Assembly: GCA_026416115.1 (NCBI GenBank)
Contig: JAOAFU010000074.1
Location: 1-42,133, forward strand
DNA from: Bacteroidales bacterium
Lineage (GTDB): Bacteria; Bacteroidota; Bacteroidia; Bacteroidales; DTGW01
Length of the DNA stretch: 42,133 nt
Direction of reading: 5' to 3'
In this document: piece after piece, positions 25,587 to 34,040 of the stretch
Position numbering within the stretch: the first letter of the stretch is position 1
How the letters are laid out: every line of letters starts with the position of its first letter
Notes under the pieces: model-generated
What the model saw: the letters and a program-made list of their open reading frames with translations, nothing else
Told to the model about the DNA's origin: nothing
Database searches by the model: none
Position numbers and translations under genes: made by a program

Positions 25587-26861
25587 CTATCTAATAACTC
25601 GTAATACAGCTTTCCCCGAATCTTTTGCACCTCTAACTCGTATGAAGTAAACCCCATTTTCCAGGTTGCTGATATTTATGTTTTTAGTATTGGTCGACGT
25701 TAAAACCAGTACCCCGTTGATGTTGTAAACCTCGATTTTATTAATTTCTTTAATATTGTTACTAATAATATTGATATAATTACTTGCCGGATTCGGATAG
25801 ATAGTAAAATTTCCTTTGAAATGGTTAATTCGTGTACCTAAAGAATCTACTGGTGGTGTAATAACAACATTAGTGTCTGAATTCAAAATGAAAAATCCAG
25901 TATTGCCTTTTGCATAAATATCGCCGGCGTTCGAATAATAGATTGTTTTAACACTACTATTACCCAGATCGCCCTGTTTGATTTTTTTCCAGGTTGCCCC
26001 TCCATCTTTGCTTATGCTCGAAAATGTGTTGCCAACACCAATTATTTGATTTCCCCCTCCATAATATAGGGCAGAAAACAAGCTGTCGGTTGGGGAAAAA
26101 CCACCTTGGTTTTTCGATAAAAATGTATTTCCGCCACTCCCGCCTATAACTATATTGCCATTTTGGGCTACTGCTATATATTTTATGTGGTTTCCAAAGT
26201 TTTCTGACACCCAAGGTTGCCATTCGTTCGAATTATTTAACTTTTTATATACAACCGGGAGATTATCAGTGTTATATCCAACGGAATATAGTGAACTATC
26301 AGGCCCTTCGGCAACATCATTAAAAGTTTGGCTCAATAAACTCCAGGTTTCTCCGTCATCGACAGAAATTGAACTTGCGGCAAATGGATGGGTATAGGCT
26401 ACTAACCCATTGTTAAAGGTATATAACTTTACAGTTCCGGTAACATACGAATCGTAAATTTTAACCCAGTTTTTTAAACTATCGGTTACGTAAAAGTTTA
26501 CGTAAACTCTACCTGCATTGCGTTCTCTCCGCGCCATAAGCACCCTGCCTGTACTGGTTACCGCAAGATTCTCAATGGTACCACCAGGATATTGATCGGC
26601 AAAGTTTTTCCATGTCAAACCTTTATCCTCCGATACCAATATCGAATCCCAGTTTTGACTGGCGCAATAAAGTTTTCCTGTTTTTTTCTCAACAGTAAAA
26701 AGCTTCTCCATAGTAGAAATAGAAGCTGGCGTATTAATCTTTACCCATTGCTGGGGAAAAGCATTGGTAGTAAACAGCAATGAAAGCATTCCTGTTAAAA
26801 GACTGTACAATCTCAACTTTTGATTGTAACATCTAAGGGTAGGATTTGTAATTTTTTTCAT
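25587..26861 (-). CDS. T9SS-exported BNR/Asp-box repeat protein
   Basis: A 424-residue secreted or cell-surface protein. A signal peptide (about 1-37, LLTGMLSLLFTTNAFPQQ) is followed by beta-propeller-like repeats carrying Asp-box motifs (SEDKGLTW, SVDDGETW, SKDGGATW), as in sialidase-like or photosystem-stability-factor-like propellers. The last 75 residues form a type A T9SS sorting domain (FTIYPNPASNYINI ... EVYNINGVLVL ... NLENGVYFIRVR). T9SS cargo is exported through SprA across the outer membrane and the tail is cleaved or anchored. No catalytic residues of a sialidase are recognisable, so a binding role is as likely. It has its own terminator and a long upstream region. Confidence 0.87.
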   Translation of the reverse strand: MKKITNPTLRCYNQKLRLYSLLTGMLSLLFTTNAFPQQWVKINTPASISTMEKLFTVEKKTGKLYCASQNWDSILVSEDKGLTWKNFADQYPGGTIENLAVTSTGRVLMARRERNAGRVYVNFYVTDSLKNWVKIYDSYVTGTVKLYTFNNGLVAYTHPFAASSISVDDGETWSLLSQTFNDVAEGPDSSLYSVGYNTDNLPVVYKKLNNSNEWQPWVSENFGNHIKYIAVAQNGNIVIGGSGGNTFLSKNQGGFSPTDSLFSALYYGGGNQIIGVGNTFSSISKDGGATWKKIKQGDLGNSSVKTIYYSNAGDIYAKGNTGFFILNSDTNVVITPPVDSLGTRINHFKGNFTIYPNPASNYINIISNNIKEINKIEVYNINGVLVLTSTNTKNINISNLENGVYFIRVRGAKDSGKAVLRVIR

Positions 26862-27450
26862 AATTATATATTTTAAGATATTAATATGTTCATATCAACA
26901 ATACGATATTAAATATGGTTTTTATCAGTACTTAAATTTTTTTGTATAGTAGTCTCAAATAATGGTAGAAAAAAATAACAAAGTGCTTATAATCAGAAAA
27001 TTATTTTGGTAACTATTTGGTAGGATTAACAAAAATTTAATATCAAAATTATCAATAGGAAAAATTTTTTATGCCTGCCGTTTGAAAAAATAAGTTTTAA
27101 AGCTCTCAAGAAAAATATTATGTTTTGTTTATGCATACTCCAAAAAAAGTTATACCAAATTGTTCATTTTTCTTTTTTAGTTCAATTTTGGAGTTTTCTG
27201 AATTAAGCCTTGTAGGGGTTTGGGTAGTCACATGAGTAAGATTTTCCAGAAACAAAACTTGCAAGTATTTGTCCCGAAGGGGCTAACTTTTGGTAGAACA
27301 GGAATATGATTACTACCCCCCCCAATTACAGATAGGACGATTTTTCCTAAATAAGGAACAATTATTATAATATCTATAATAGTAGATGTTACTTTTTAAG
27401 TTTAGTCAAATTAAGTTATTTGTTTATCAGCAAACTTACTTATTAAATAA
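26862..27450. other. 589-bp gene-free intergenic region
   Basis: AT-rich DNA between the leftward T9SS-cargo gene and the ruvC stop. No ORF or RNA gene is recognised on either strand. Visible elements are a possible minus-strand promoter motif TAATTTTG (27044-27051) about 180 bp before the cargo gene, a more GC-rich palindromic segment around GTCCCGAAGGGGC (27271-27283), an 8-C run (27316-27323), and small AT palindromes near 27351-27385. The GC-rich part looks like a worn copy of a dispersed repeat; see findings. Confidence 0.6.
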
Positions 27451-28017
27451 TTATTTTAGCCTATGGGGGTTACTTTTGATAAATTCTTCCCAAGATGAAT
27501 TATGACTTCTTTTATCAGATTTTTTTGTATTGAGAGGATTTTGAAGTTGCATGGCATGGCATACGGCTGCTGCCAGGCCGTCGGTAGCGTCGAGATAAGT
27601 AGGAATAGCCTCGAGCTTAAACATATGCAGGAGCATATAGGCAACTTGTTCCTTCGAAGCACTCCCTCGCCCAGTGATAGCTTGTTTAATTCGTAAAGGA
27701 GCATACTCGGTGATGGGGATTTTTCGAAAAAGAGCAGCCGCAATTGCAGCACCTTGTGCCCGACCTAATTTAAGCATCGACTGAACATTTTTACCAAAAA
27801 AAGGAGCCTCGATAGCAAGCTGATGTACGTTATATTCGTCGATAAGCGATAGGGTACGCTCAAATATTTTACTCAGTTTTTCGTAGTGGCTTTCGAGCTT
27901 AGAAGTTTTTAGCACTCCAATGGTTAAAAGTTCCATCGACGAGCCGTTATTTTTAATAACTCCATAACCCATTATAGTTGTACCCGGATCTATTCCTAAA
28001 ATAATTTGATCGGCCAT
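27451..28017 (-). CDS. ruvC: Holliday junction resolvase RuvC
   Basis: Crossover junction endodeoxyribonuclease that cuts Holliday junctions moved by RuvAB. The catalytic acidic residues sit in IILGIDPGTTIMGYGVI (Asp), LAIEAPFFGKNVQS (Glu) and YLDATDGLAAAVCHAM (Asp and His/Asp). The track ORF begins at 28125, but its first 36 residues overlap the S41 protease frame and lack family resemblance; the ATG at 28017 gives the standard MADQIILGIDPG start and a 188-residue protein of normal size, 10 bp after the protease stop. It is the last gene of the leftward purD-to-ruvC cluster. Confidence 0.95.
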   Translation of the reverse strand: MADQIILGIDPGTTIMGYGVIKNNGSSMELLTIGVLKTSKLESHYEKLSKIFERTLSLIDEYNVHQLAIEAPFFGKNVQSMLKLGRAQGAAIAAALFRKIPITEYAPLRIKQAITGRGSASKEQVAYMLLHMFKLEAIPTYLDATDGLAAAVCHAMQLQNPLNTKKSDKRSHNSSWEEFIKSNPHRLK

Positions 28018-28027
28018 TTGCTTTAAT

Positions 28028-29275
28028 TTAATATGCACCAAATTCTCTATCCCACCAATTTTTGGGTTCTGGACGGCTAAATCGTTTAAACATGCGCGAT
28101 GGCAGTAGGAAACTACCCTGCTCAATGTAATTTAACGCTGCTTTAAGGCATTCTTCGTTAGTGTTACCAAAGTTATGACTCATATCATCATCTACTTCAG
28201 CATCGACAGGTAAACCATTATAATAATCGCCTTCTCCATTTTTGTTTACAATTTTAAAAGATACTGGAAACAGGTAATATGCATGTTGTTTCCATGTTAG
28301 GACATCCATACCAACAGGCTTACCTTCGGTTTTTTCGCCTATAGTATATACACTTATGTAAGGACGTAAGCCGTTTATGATTATCTCACTTGTCGAAGCC
28401 GTGCTTCTTGTAGTAATAACAAAAAGTCTGCTAAGTTGAAGAGAATTGTTTTTTGTTTCGAGTCGCAAGCTGGTATCTTTTGCAGTTTTTTTATCGTTGT
28501 GTATAAAACTACACCAAACTGCATTTGGGTAATTTTTACCTGCAATATACGAGGCTAAGAGTTGTCCTATGTTGACAAAACCTCCAGTGTTGTATCGAAG
28601 ATCGATTATCAGTTCGTTTATACCTGCAGATACGAATCGATTAAATGCTTGTTCGAGTTCACTGGCAGCATCGGCAATAAAGCTGAAGAGAACCAAGTAA
28701 CCAACTTTACCTACAGAGGTATTATAAACGGTATCGAGAAGCACCATATCCATGGGAACTTCCTTCTTAGTGGAAGAAATGGTGGTATCGGTATTTTCGG
28801 GACGCCCAAAGGTGAAATTATTGACTATGCCTGCTCTATTTTCTCCCAGAAGGCTGGAAATATTTTGAGGGGTAACAGCTGTGTTGTTTATTTTTTTTAC
28901 AATCCAGCCTCTACGAACACCAGCTGGGTACAAATCGGAATTTTTGAAAACATATATTACTCTTACCTGCTCTTTATTATCAAAACCATATCCAAAACCA
29001 TGCCCGTAATATTTGCCTGCAACAAAATACTGTTGATATTCGTCGGAAGTAATAATAAAACTCCATCGGTCAAGTTTCTTATACTTTATTGCCTCCAGCA
29101 ATTCTGTAGGTGATTTATATAGCTGCGGATCGACTGTTGGGATTTGTTCGTACCACAAATACCAGTCCTTCATTGCATTATATACGGCTACGTTTACAGG
29201 CTCTGTTTCTTCTTTTGAACATGAAAAAAGCAGAACCAGAGGAATGCTCAGGGCTATGAATGTGATTTTTTTCAT
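28028..29275 (-). CDS. S41-family (tail-specific) peptidase lipoprotein
   Basis: A 415-residue predicted lipoprotein protease. A short signal ends in the lipobox LLFSC-SKEE, placing it on a membrane facing the periplasm or cell surface. An N-terminal region (WYLWYEQIPTVDP, a motif common in Bacteroidota S41 proteins) precedes a PDZ-like domain (about 90-175, GHGFGYGFDN ... LYPAGVRRGWIVKKIN) and the S41 core, with ELIIDLRYNTGG and the catalytic serine in TRSTASTSEIIINGL. The substrate is unknown. Spacing is 9 bp after the Gfo/Idh gene and 10 bp before ruvC. Confidence 0.9.
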   Translation of the reverse strand: MKKITFIALSIPLVLLFSCSKEETEPVNVAVYNAMKDWYLWYEQIPTVDPQLYKSPTELLEAIKYKKLDRWSFIITSDEYQQYFVAGKYYGHGFGYGFDNKEQVRVIYVFKNSDLYPAGVRRGWIVKKINNTAVTPQNISSLLGENRAGIVNNFTFGRPENTDTTISSTKKEVPMDMVLLDTVYNTSVGKVGYLVLFSFIADAASELEQAFNRFVSAGINELIIDLRYNTGGFVNIGQLLASYIAGKNYPNAVWCSFIHNDKKTAKDTSLRLETKNNSLQLSRLFVITTRSTASTSEIIINGLRPYISVYTIGEKTEGKPVGMDVLTWKQHAYYLFPVSFKIVNKNGEGDYYNGLPVDAEVDDDMSHNFGNTNEECLKAALNYIEQGSFLLPSRMFKRFSRPEPKNWWDREFGAY

Positions 29276-29284
29276 ACGAAAAAT

Positions 29285-30262
29285 TTAGTTATACTCAAGA
29301 TTCCATTGTTTGCGTATGGTATCGAGTAACGAAATTAGTTTTTCGCTAAAATGAAGGGGTAGCAAGGGGCTTTCCTTTAACCCTTTCAAAAGGCAATTGG
29401 TAACTTCTTGTGCTTCGTATTCATATCCATTTCCAGCGTAATTAAAGCGAATATCTTCAACTGTTCCATTATTTTTGGATATTGTAAGATAAGTAGGGGT
29501 ATGCCACATCCTGTGAATTCTAATACTTCCTTCGGTTCCGCTGATTATGGTTTCGCAGGGTGTATTGGCCATAAACGTAGAGGAAAGGGATGCAATTATG
29601 CCGTTATTATATTTAAAGATGGCAGCCATAGTTTCATCAACACCAGTTGGTCCAATAATGGCCGAAGAAAGAATTTCGTCGGGAAGCCCTAATAACAGAA
29701 GCGTAATAAAAATAGGATAAATTCCAATATCGAGCAAACTACCTCCTCCGAGTTGTTTGTTAAATAAACGCCATTGGGGATCGTAAACAGCCTTAAAACC
29801 GAAATCGCTCTGTAGCTGGATAATATTTCCAATTGCACCTGAAGAGATAAGTTCTTCGGTTTTTCGAATGGTAGGTAAAAATCTAGTCCAAAGGGCCTCC
29901 ATCAGAAAAAGATTTTTTTCTTTGGCTTTTCTTATCATTGTGGATACCTGGCTTGCATTCATGGCAAAAGGTTTTTCGCAAAGGACTGCTTTACCCGCGT
30001 CGAGGCATAAAAGGGTATGTTCGGCATGAAATACATGTGGGCTAGCAATATAAATAATGTCGATGTTCGGGTCGGCAACCAGTTCGGTATAAGAACCATA
30101 GGCCAATGGAACATTATATTTGTTGGCAAACATCTTGGCTTGCTCCATGGTTCTAGATCCAACTGCGTAAAGTTGAGCATTGTTTACATGTTGCAGATCC
30201 ATTGCAAACTTTTCGGCAATGCGTCCAGTTCCTAATATGCCCCAGTGAATTGTTGTTTTCAT
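29285..30262 (-). CDS. Gfo/Idh/MocA-family oxidoreductase
   Basis: A 325-residue NAD(P)-dependent oxidoreductase. The N-terminal Rossmann fold shows WGILGTGRIAEKFA and AVGSRTMEQAKMFA, then the catalytic-site motif VLCEKPFAMNASQ (EKP). The C-terminal alpha/beta domain has GGGSLLDIGIYPIFI, placing the family histidine/aspartate region as D-I-G-I-Y. The overall pattern (MEALWTRFLP) is that of the dihydrodiol/xylose dehydrogenase-like branch. Substrates in this family range over sugars and cyclitols, and nothing nearby specifies one. It lies inside a leftward gene run with small gaps (42 bp upstream, 9 bp downstream). Confidence 0.92.
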   Translation of the reverse strand: MKTTIHWGILGTGRIAEKFAMDLQHVNNAQLYAVGSRTMEQAKMFANKYNVPLAYGSYTELVADPNIDIIYIASPHVFHAEHTLLCLDAGKAVLCEKPFAMNASQVSTMIRKAKEKNLFLMEALWTRFLPTIRKTEELISSGAIGNIIQLQSDFGFKAVYDPQWRLFNKQLGGGSLLDIGIYPIFITLLLLGLPDEILSSAIIGPTGVDETMAAIFKYNNGIIASLSSTFMANTPCETIISGTEGSIRIHRMWHTPTYLTISKNNGTVEDIRFNYAGNGYEYEAQEVTNCLLKGLKESPLLPLHFSEKLISLLDTIRKQWNLEYN

Positions 30263-30304
30263 GTATCGATATTTTTTTAAAATTATTTAATCTTTTCGAA
30301 AATA

Positions 30305-31714
30305 TCACATATCACCTCTCGAGCGCATAATTCTAAATAAGTCGAGTTCAAAATATTCGCCAGGCGATTTTGCTGGTGAAAGCAGAAGTTTTCCATCGGG
30401 GCCTATCAGATAATACAAAGGAAATCCTCTTACATCGTACTTTTTAATTATATCAGGCTGATTCCCGTAATGAAGAAAAATCCAGTTCATTCCTGCCTTT
30501 TCGGCATAGGGTTTCATGGTGTTGCTATCATCGTCGGTAACGATGGTGATGATAAAAAAGTTTTTATTCGAATATTTCACTGAGAGATTTCGTAATAGAT
30601 CAAACTCTTTCAGACAGGCATAACTATTACACGAACAAAAATTTAGGTAAACATATTTGCCCTTAAAATCGGATAAATTAATGAGCTTTCCTTTAAAATC
30701 GTACAGAGAAAAGGAAGGGGGCTCGTATCCAGGCATCAGACGGGTAATTTTTTCTCTAATTGAAGCTGCAAATCGCTTGTGGTATGGATTATTTGTCTTA
30801 TTGGTTAGACTGTCGAGAATATTCAGCAATCCTGATCTTGAAAATCGCGAGGCATAAAACTCGTCGTGGATATTTTTTAAGATCACCATTTCGCGCAAGT
30901 CGGTGTTTAGTAATACCTGATCGGTTTGAAGCAGACTGTCGAGCTGTACGAAACTTTTACGATCATTAATTATGGAATAAATTGATTTTCCTTTTGATGT
31001 TTGACCAAAGTAAAAAAAGTATTTATCGTACACCCTGTTAAAAAGATCGAGGTAGGCTTCATTGTTGTATAGTATTGGTTTACCTTCGAAATACTGCTTA
31101 GATAAATACTTTACTCGATATTGCATGGAAATTAATTCGAGAAGACCTATTTTGTATATAACATAATCTCTGAAAAAAACATTTTGTTCCGAACCGAACA
31201 AATTCAAAAGAGAATTTCGGACAACTTCAAAACTATCCTTTTTCATTTTTCCACTTTGCACAATCTTTTTCAGATAGCTAAAGAAAATTGTATCAAATTT
31301 TAAAATGAGCTTATTGAGAGAATTTGATAAAGTGTCATTTTCGATGATAAATTGAAACTCAAAAGGTTCAAAAAATGGGTTAAGTTTTTCGGCTGGTGTA
31401 AGATCTTTCCATTCGGGTAAGGTAATAATATATTTTGATTGGGGTTCGGCATGCAAATATCCCTTATAAGCCCCTATACGCGAGTAAACTAGTTGAGTTT
31501 TCTCTAATGGAAAAACAAACTTAAAATAACCTGAAGAGTCGACCTTATACTTCGAAAGGATAGAGTCTTTGCCTGTAAACGGGTCGAAGAAAGTGGTAAA
31601 CTCTATTACTTTGCCCGAATAGCTGGCTTGTTTGCCCTCAATAATTACATCTCTGCCAATTAATTGCAGGTGGCAGGTAATCCAAAGAAGTAGGACGATA
31701 GCTTTTTTAGTCAT
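30305..31714 (-). CDS. exported TlpA-like thioredoxin-fold protein with altered cysteine motif
   Basis: A 469-residue exported protein with an N-terminal signal peptide (about 1-20). Residues 25-110 look like the DUF4369-type beta domain often found before TlpA domains in Bacteroidota, followed by a helical middle and a thioredoxin-like C-terminal domain (about 325-465: FSLYDFKGKLINLSDFKGKYVYLNF ... GFPLYYLIGPDGKLL in parts). At the active site the expected WCxxC is replaced: the segment reads NFCSCNSYACLKEF, so the first catalytic cysteine position is Ser while two extra cysteines lie just before. Redox chemistry may therefore differ or be absent. It overlaps the upstream DUF6427 gene by four bases (ATGA), so they are co-translated. 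Confidence 0.82.
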   Translation of the reverse strand: MTKKAIVLLLWITCHLQLIGRDVIIEGKQASYSGKVIEFTTFFDPFTGKDSILSKYKVDSSGYFKFVFPLEKTQLVYSRIGAYKGYLHAEPQSKYIITLPEWKDLTPAEKLNPFFEPFEFQFIIENDTLSNSLNKLILKFDTIFFSYLKKIVQSGKMKKDSFEVVRNSLLNLFGSEQNVFFRDYVIYKIGLLELISMQYRVKYLSKQYFEGKPILYNNEAYLDLFNRVYDKYFFYFGQTSKGKSIYSIINDRKSFVQLDSLLQTDQVLLNTDLREMVILKNIHDEFYASRFSRSGLLNILDSLTNKTNNPYHKRFAASIREKITRLMPGYEPPSFSLYDFKGKLINLSDFKGKYVYLNFCSCNSYACLKEFDLLRNLSVKYSNKNFFIITIVTDDDSNTMKPYAEKAGMNWIFLHYGNQPDIIKKYDVRGFPLYYLIGPDGKLLLSPAKSPGEYFELDLFRIMRSRGDM

Positions 31715-32694
31715 ATGCCATGAATATAGCGTATCAAAATAATGGCAATCACCATCATGTCGAATAAAATGATTTTAAGCCTTGTTGTTTTTCCCGATTG
31801 AAAATAAAACGCTAAAAGATAGGAGAAAGGGATAGCCATGAGCACAAAAATTTCTTTGCTCGTTTGTGGCACGAATAAGTAAAGTAACAATAGGCATATA
31901 GCAAGGAAGAAAAAAAGATAAAAGGATTTTCGTGCAAGTATTTTTATGTTTCCCATTGTTCGAATGAGGTGAAGGGATGATATAAAACTAATAAATAATA
32001 CAAAATAAAGCGTAATTGTTTCTATGGTGGAAAACTGCAGTTTTGTGCACTTAAAACGCAGCATGTCGAAATATGAAGTTATAAAAGCAGCACTTTCGGG
32101 GTAATCGAAAAAAAACAAATATGCGAAAAGAAAATAGAAGGGTAATACTAAGCCAATAAATAACAACACCCATTCTCGCCAATAAAAAGGTCTTAAAAGG
32201 AGCAAGGTTATGTAGAAAAAAACTAGTAAGAATAATGCAGGAGGATAGAAAATTGCAGAAAGGCCGGTTAATAATGCGGCATCGAACACGCGGTAGGATA
32301 GGTTTTCGTATCGGTAAGTGCTAATTATTCGGTCGATAGCAAATAGAAGTAGGATACCTACCCAAAAGATAAAGTGAAAGTTCTGTGTTTGATGAAAAAT
32401 TAAAGACAATAAAAGAAAAATAAACCCTGGCAGGTACGATCGTTGCCCAATAAAAAGATATTTTGTATTGAGCTGGATAACCAAAGATGCCATTATTATC
32501 AAAGAAAAATAACCTAATAGTCGGGCTAGGAATGCTGTACTGTTTGAAAGGTTGTTCAACCAATGAAAGGTAGAGATATGTGGGGCAATGCAATAATAGC
32601 TCGTCACAGGAACTGTAAACCATATTGTGCCCAGAATCAACGACAGTATGATTAATACATAGGGTTGTGTTGAACGGGCAAAGCGTAGAAACAT
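31711..32694 (-). CDS. DUF6427 polytopic membrane protein
   Basis: A 327-residue inner-membrane protein with about nine to ten hydrophobic helices and very short loops. The start MFLRFARSTQPYVLIILSLI and the LLLLRPFYWREWVLLFIGLVLPF segment fit DUF6427, a Bacteroidota family of unknown function that commonly neighbours purine or division genes. The gene lies 12 bp after purD and overlaps the TlpA-like gene by four bases. No catalytic or transport motif is recognisable. Confidence 0.82.
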   Translation of the reverse strand: MFLRFARSTQPYVLIILSLILGTIWFTVPVTSYYCIAPHISTFHWLNNLSNSTAFLARLLGYFSLIIMASLVIQLNTKYLFIGQRSYLPGFIFLLLSLIFHQTQNFHFIFWVGILLLFAIDRIISTYRYENLSYRVFDAALLTGLSAIFYPPALFLLVFFYITLLLLRPFYWREWVLLFIGLVLPFYFLFAYLFFFDYPESAAFITSYFDMLRFKCTKLQFSTIETITLYFVLFISFISSLHLIRTMGNIKILARKSFYLFFFLAICLLLLYLFVPQTSKEIFVLMAIPFSYLLAFYFQSGKTTRLKIILFDMMVIAIILIRYIHGI

Positions 32695-32706
32695 GTTATT
32701 TAGGTA

Positions 32707-33975
32707 TTACAGGTCAAAGCCAATATCCTTACGATAATATTTGCCGTGAAAATCAACTATTTCTGCATTTTTATATGAAGTAGCAAGTGCTTCTTGAAGA
32801 GTATTGCCAAGTGAGGTAATACTCAGTACTCTACCCCCAGCAGTTACAATTCGGCCATTACGAAAAGTTGTTCCTGCATGAAAGACAATAGAGTCTTTAA
32901 CATTAACCAAATTGTTTATTTCAAATCCCTTCTCGTACGATCCTGGATAACCTTTCGACACAAGCATTACGGTAGCTGCAGTACGGGGGTCAATTTCAAT
33001 TTGATATTTATCGAGAGTTTGAGTTGCAATGGCGTGGAAAAGTTCCAAAATATCTCCTTTGATTCGGGGGATAATAACCTCAGTTTCAGGGTCTCCTAAC
33101 CTAGCATTGTATTCAATAACGTAAGGTTCTTCTCCAACTTTCATCAGGCCAAAGAATATAAACCCCTTGTATTCGATACCTTCATTTTTTAATCCCGCTA
33201 TTGTAGGCTTGATAATTTTGTTTTCAACTTTGTCCATAAAAGCAGGTGTAGCAAACGGCACGGGAGAAACTGCACCCATACCTCCGGTATTTGGGCCTGT
33301 ATCGCCTTCGCCAACTCTTTTATAATCTTTAGCTTCGGGAAGGATGACATAGGATTTACCATCGGTGGCAATAAATACCGACAATTCAATACCCTGAAGA
33401 TATTCTTCAATAACAACTTCTTTTCCTGCTTGCCCAAATTTTCCTTGCAGCATAGCCTCAATCTCGTTTTCTGCTTCCTGAAGGGTGTTAACAATAACTA
33501 CACCTTTGCCTGCTGCTAATCCATCGGCTTTAATTACATAAGGAGGATGAAGGGTTTTTAAAAATTCTGATGCTTCTTCTCGATTGTTTGCACTGACTCT
33601 GTGAAAGCGTGCAGTAGGAATATTGTATTTTGTCATAAAATCTTTGGCAAAAGCTTTACTTCCCTCAAGCATTGCTCCAGCTCTCGAAGGTCCAATTATG
33701 GGTACACTCCTTAAACGTTCGCTCGAAGCAAAGAAATCGACTAAACCATTCACTAAAGGTTCTTCTGGTCCGACTACTACCATATCTACCTTGTTGACTA
33801 TAACAAATTTGCCTATTGATTCGAACGAATATGGAACAAATTCTATGTTGATAGCTATATTGCCAGTACCTGCGTTGCCAGGTGTTACAAACAACTGAGT
33901 TAAATGTTTACTTTGTATTATTTTCCATGCCAGAGCGTTTTCCCTGCCTCCGGAGCCTATTAATAAAATTTTCAT
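32707..33975 (-). CDS. purD: phosphoribosylamine-glycine ligase
   Basis: Second step of purine synthesis: ATP-dependent joining of glycine to phosphoribosylamine. At 422 residues it has the complete GARS architecture: N-domain (MKILLIGSGGRENALAWK), ATP-grasp domain (PPYVIKADGLAAGKGVVI, then VIEEYLQGIELSVF and DTGPNTGGMGAVSP), the metal-binding EYNARLGDPETEV, and the C-domain (AATVMLVSKGYPG). It heads a six-gene leftward run down to ruvC. The 65-bp gap to the upstream T9SS-plug gene shows no exact TAnnTTTG match. purH is 16 kb away, so the purine genes are dispersed here. Confidence 0.97.
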   Translation of the reverse strand: MKILLIGSGGRENALAWKIIQSKHLTQLFVTPGNAGTGNIAINIEFVPYSFESIGKFVIVNKVDMVVVGPEEPLVNGLVDFFASSERLRSVPIIGPSRAGAMLEGSKAFAKDFMTKYNIPTARFHRVSANNREEASEFLKTLHPPYVIKADGLAAGKGVVIVNTLQEAENEIEAMLQGKFGQAGKEVVIEEYLQGIELSVFIATDGKSYVILPEAKDYKRVGEGDTGPNTGGMGAVSPVPFATPAFMDKVENKIIKPTIAGLKNEGIEYKGFIFFGLMKVGEEPYVIEYNARLGDPETEVIIPRIKGDILELFHAIATQTLDKYQIEIDPRTAATVMLVSKGYPGSYEKGFEINNLVNVKDSIVFHAGTTFRNGRIVTAGGRVLSITSLGNTLQEALATSYKNAEIVDFHGKYYRKDIGFDL

Positions 33976-34040
33976 TGGGAACTCGTTTTTGAATTGACTG
34001 CTAAAATAGTGAATTTTTCCAACGGATTCAGAACCTGCAA

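Noticed and set aside
28562-29113. 183-residue plus-strand ORF opposite the S41 protease
   Set aside because: It is fully antisense to a well-supported protease gene; its product is a Tyr/Phe/Ile-rich string with no domain pattern and no promoter or start context of its own.
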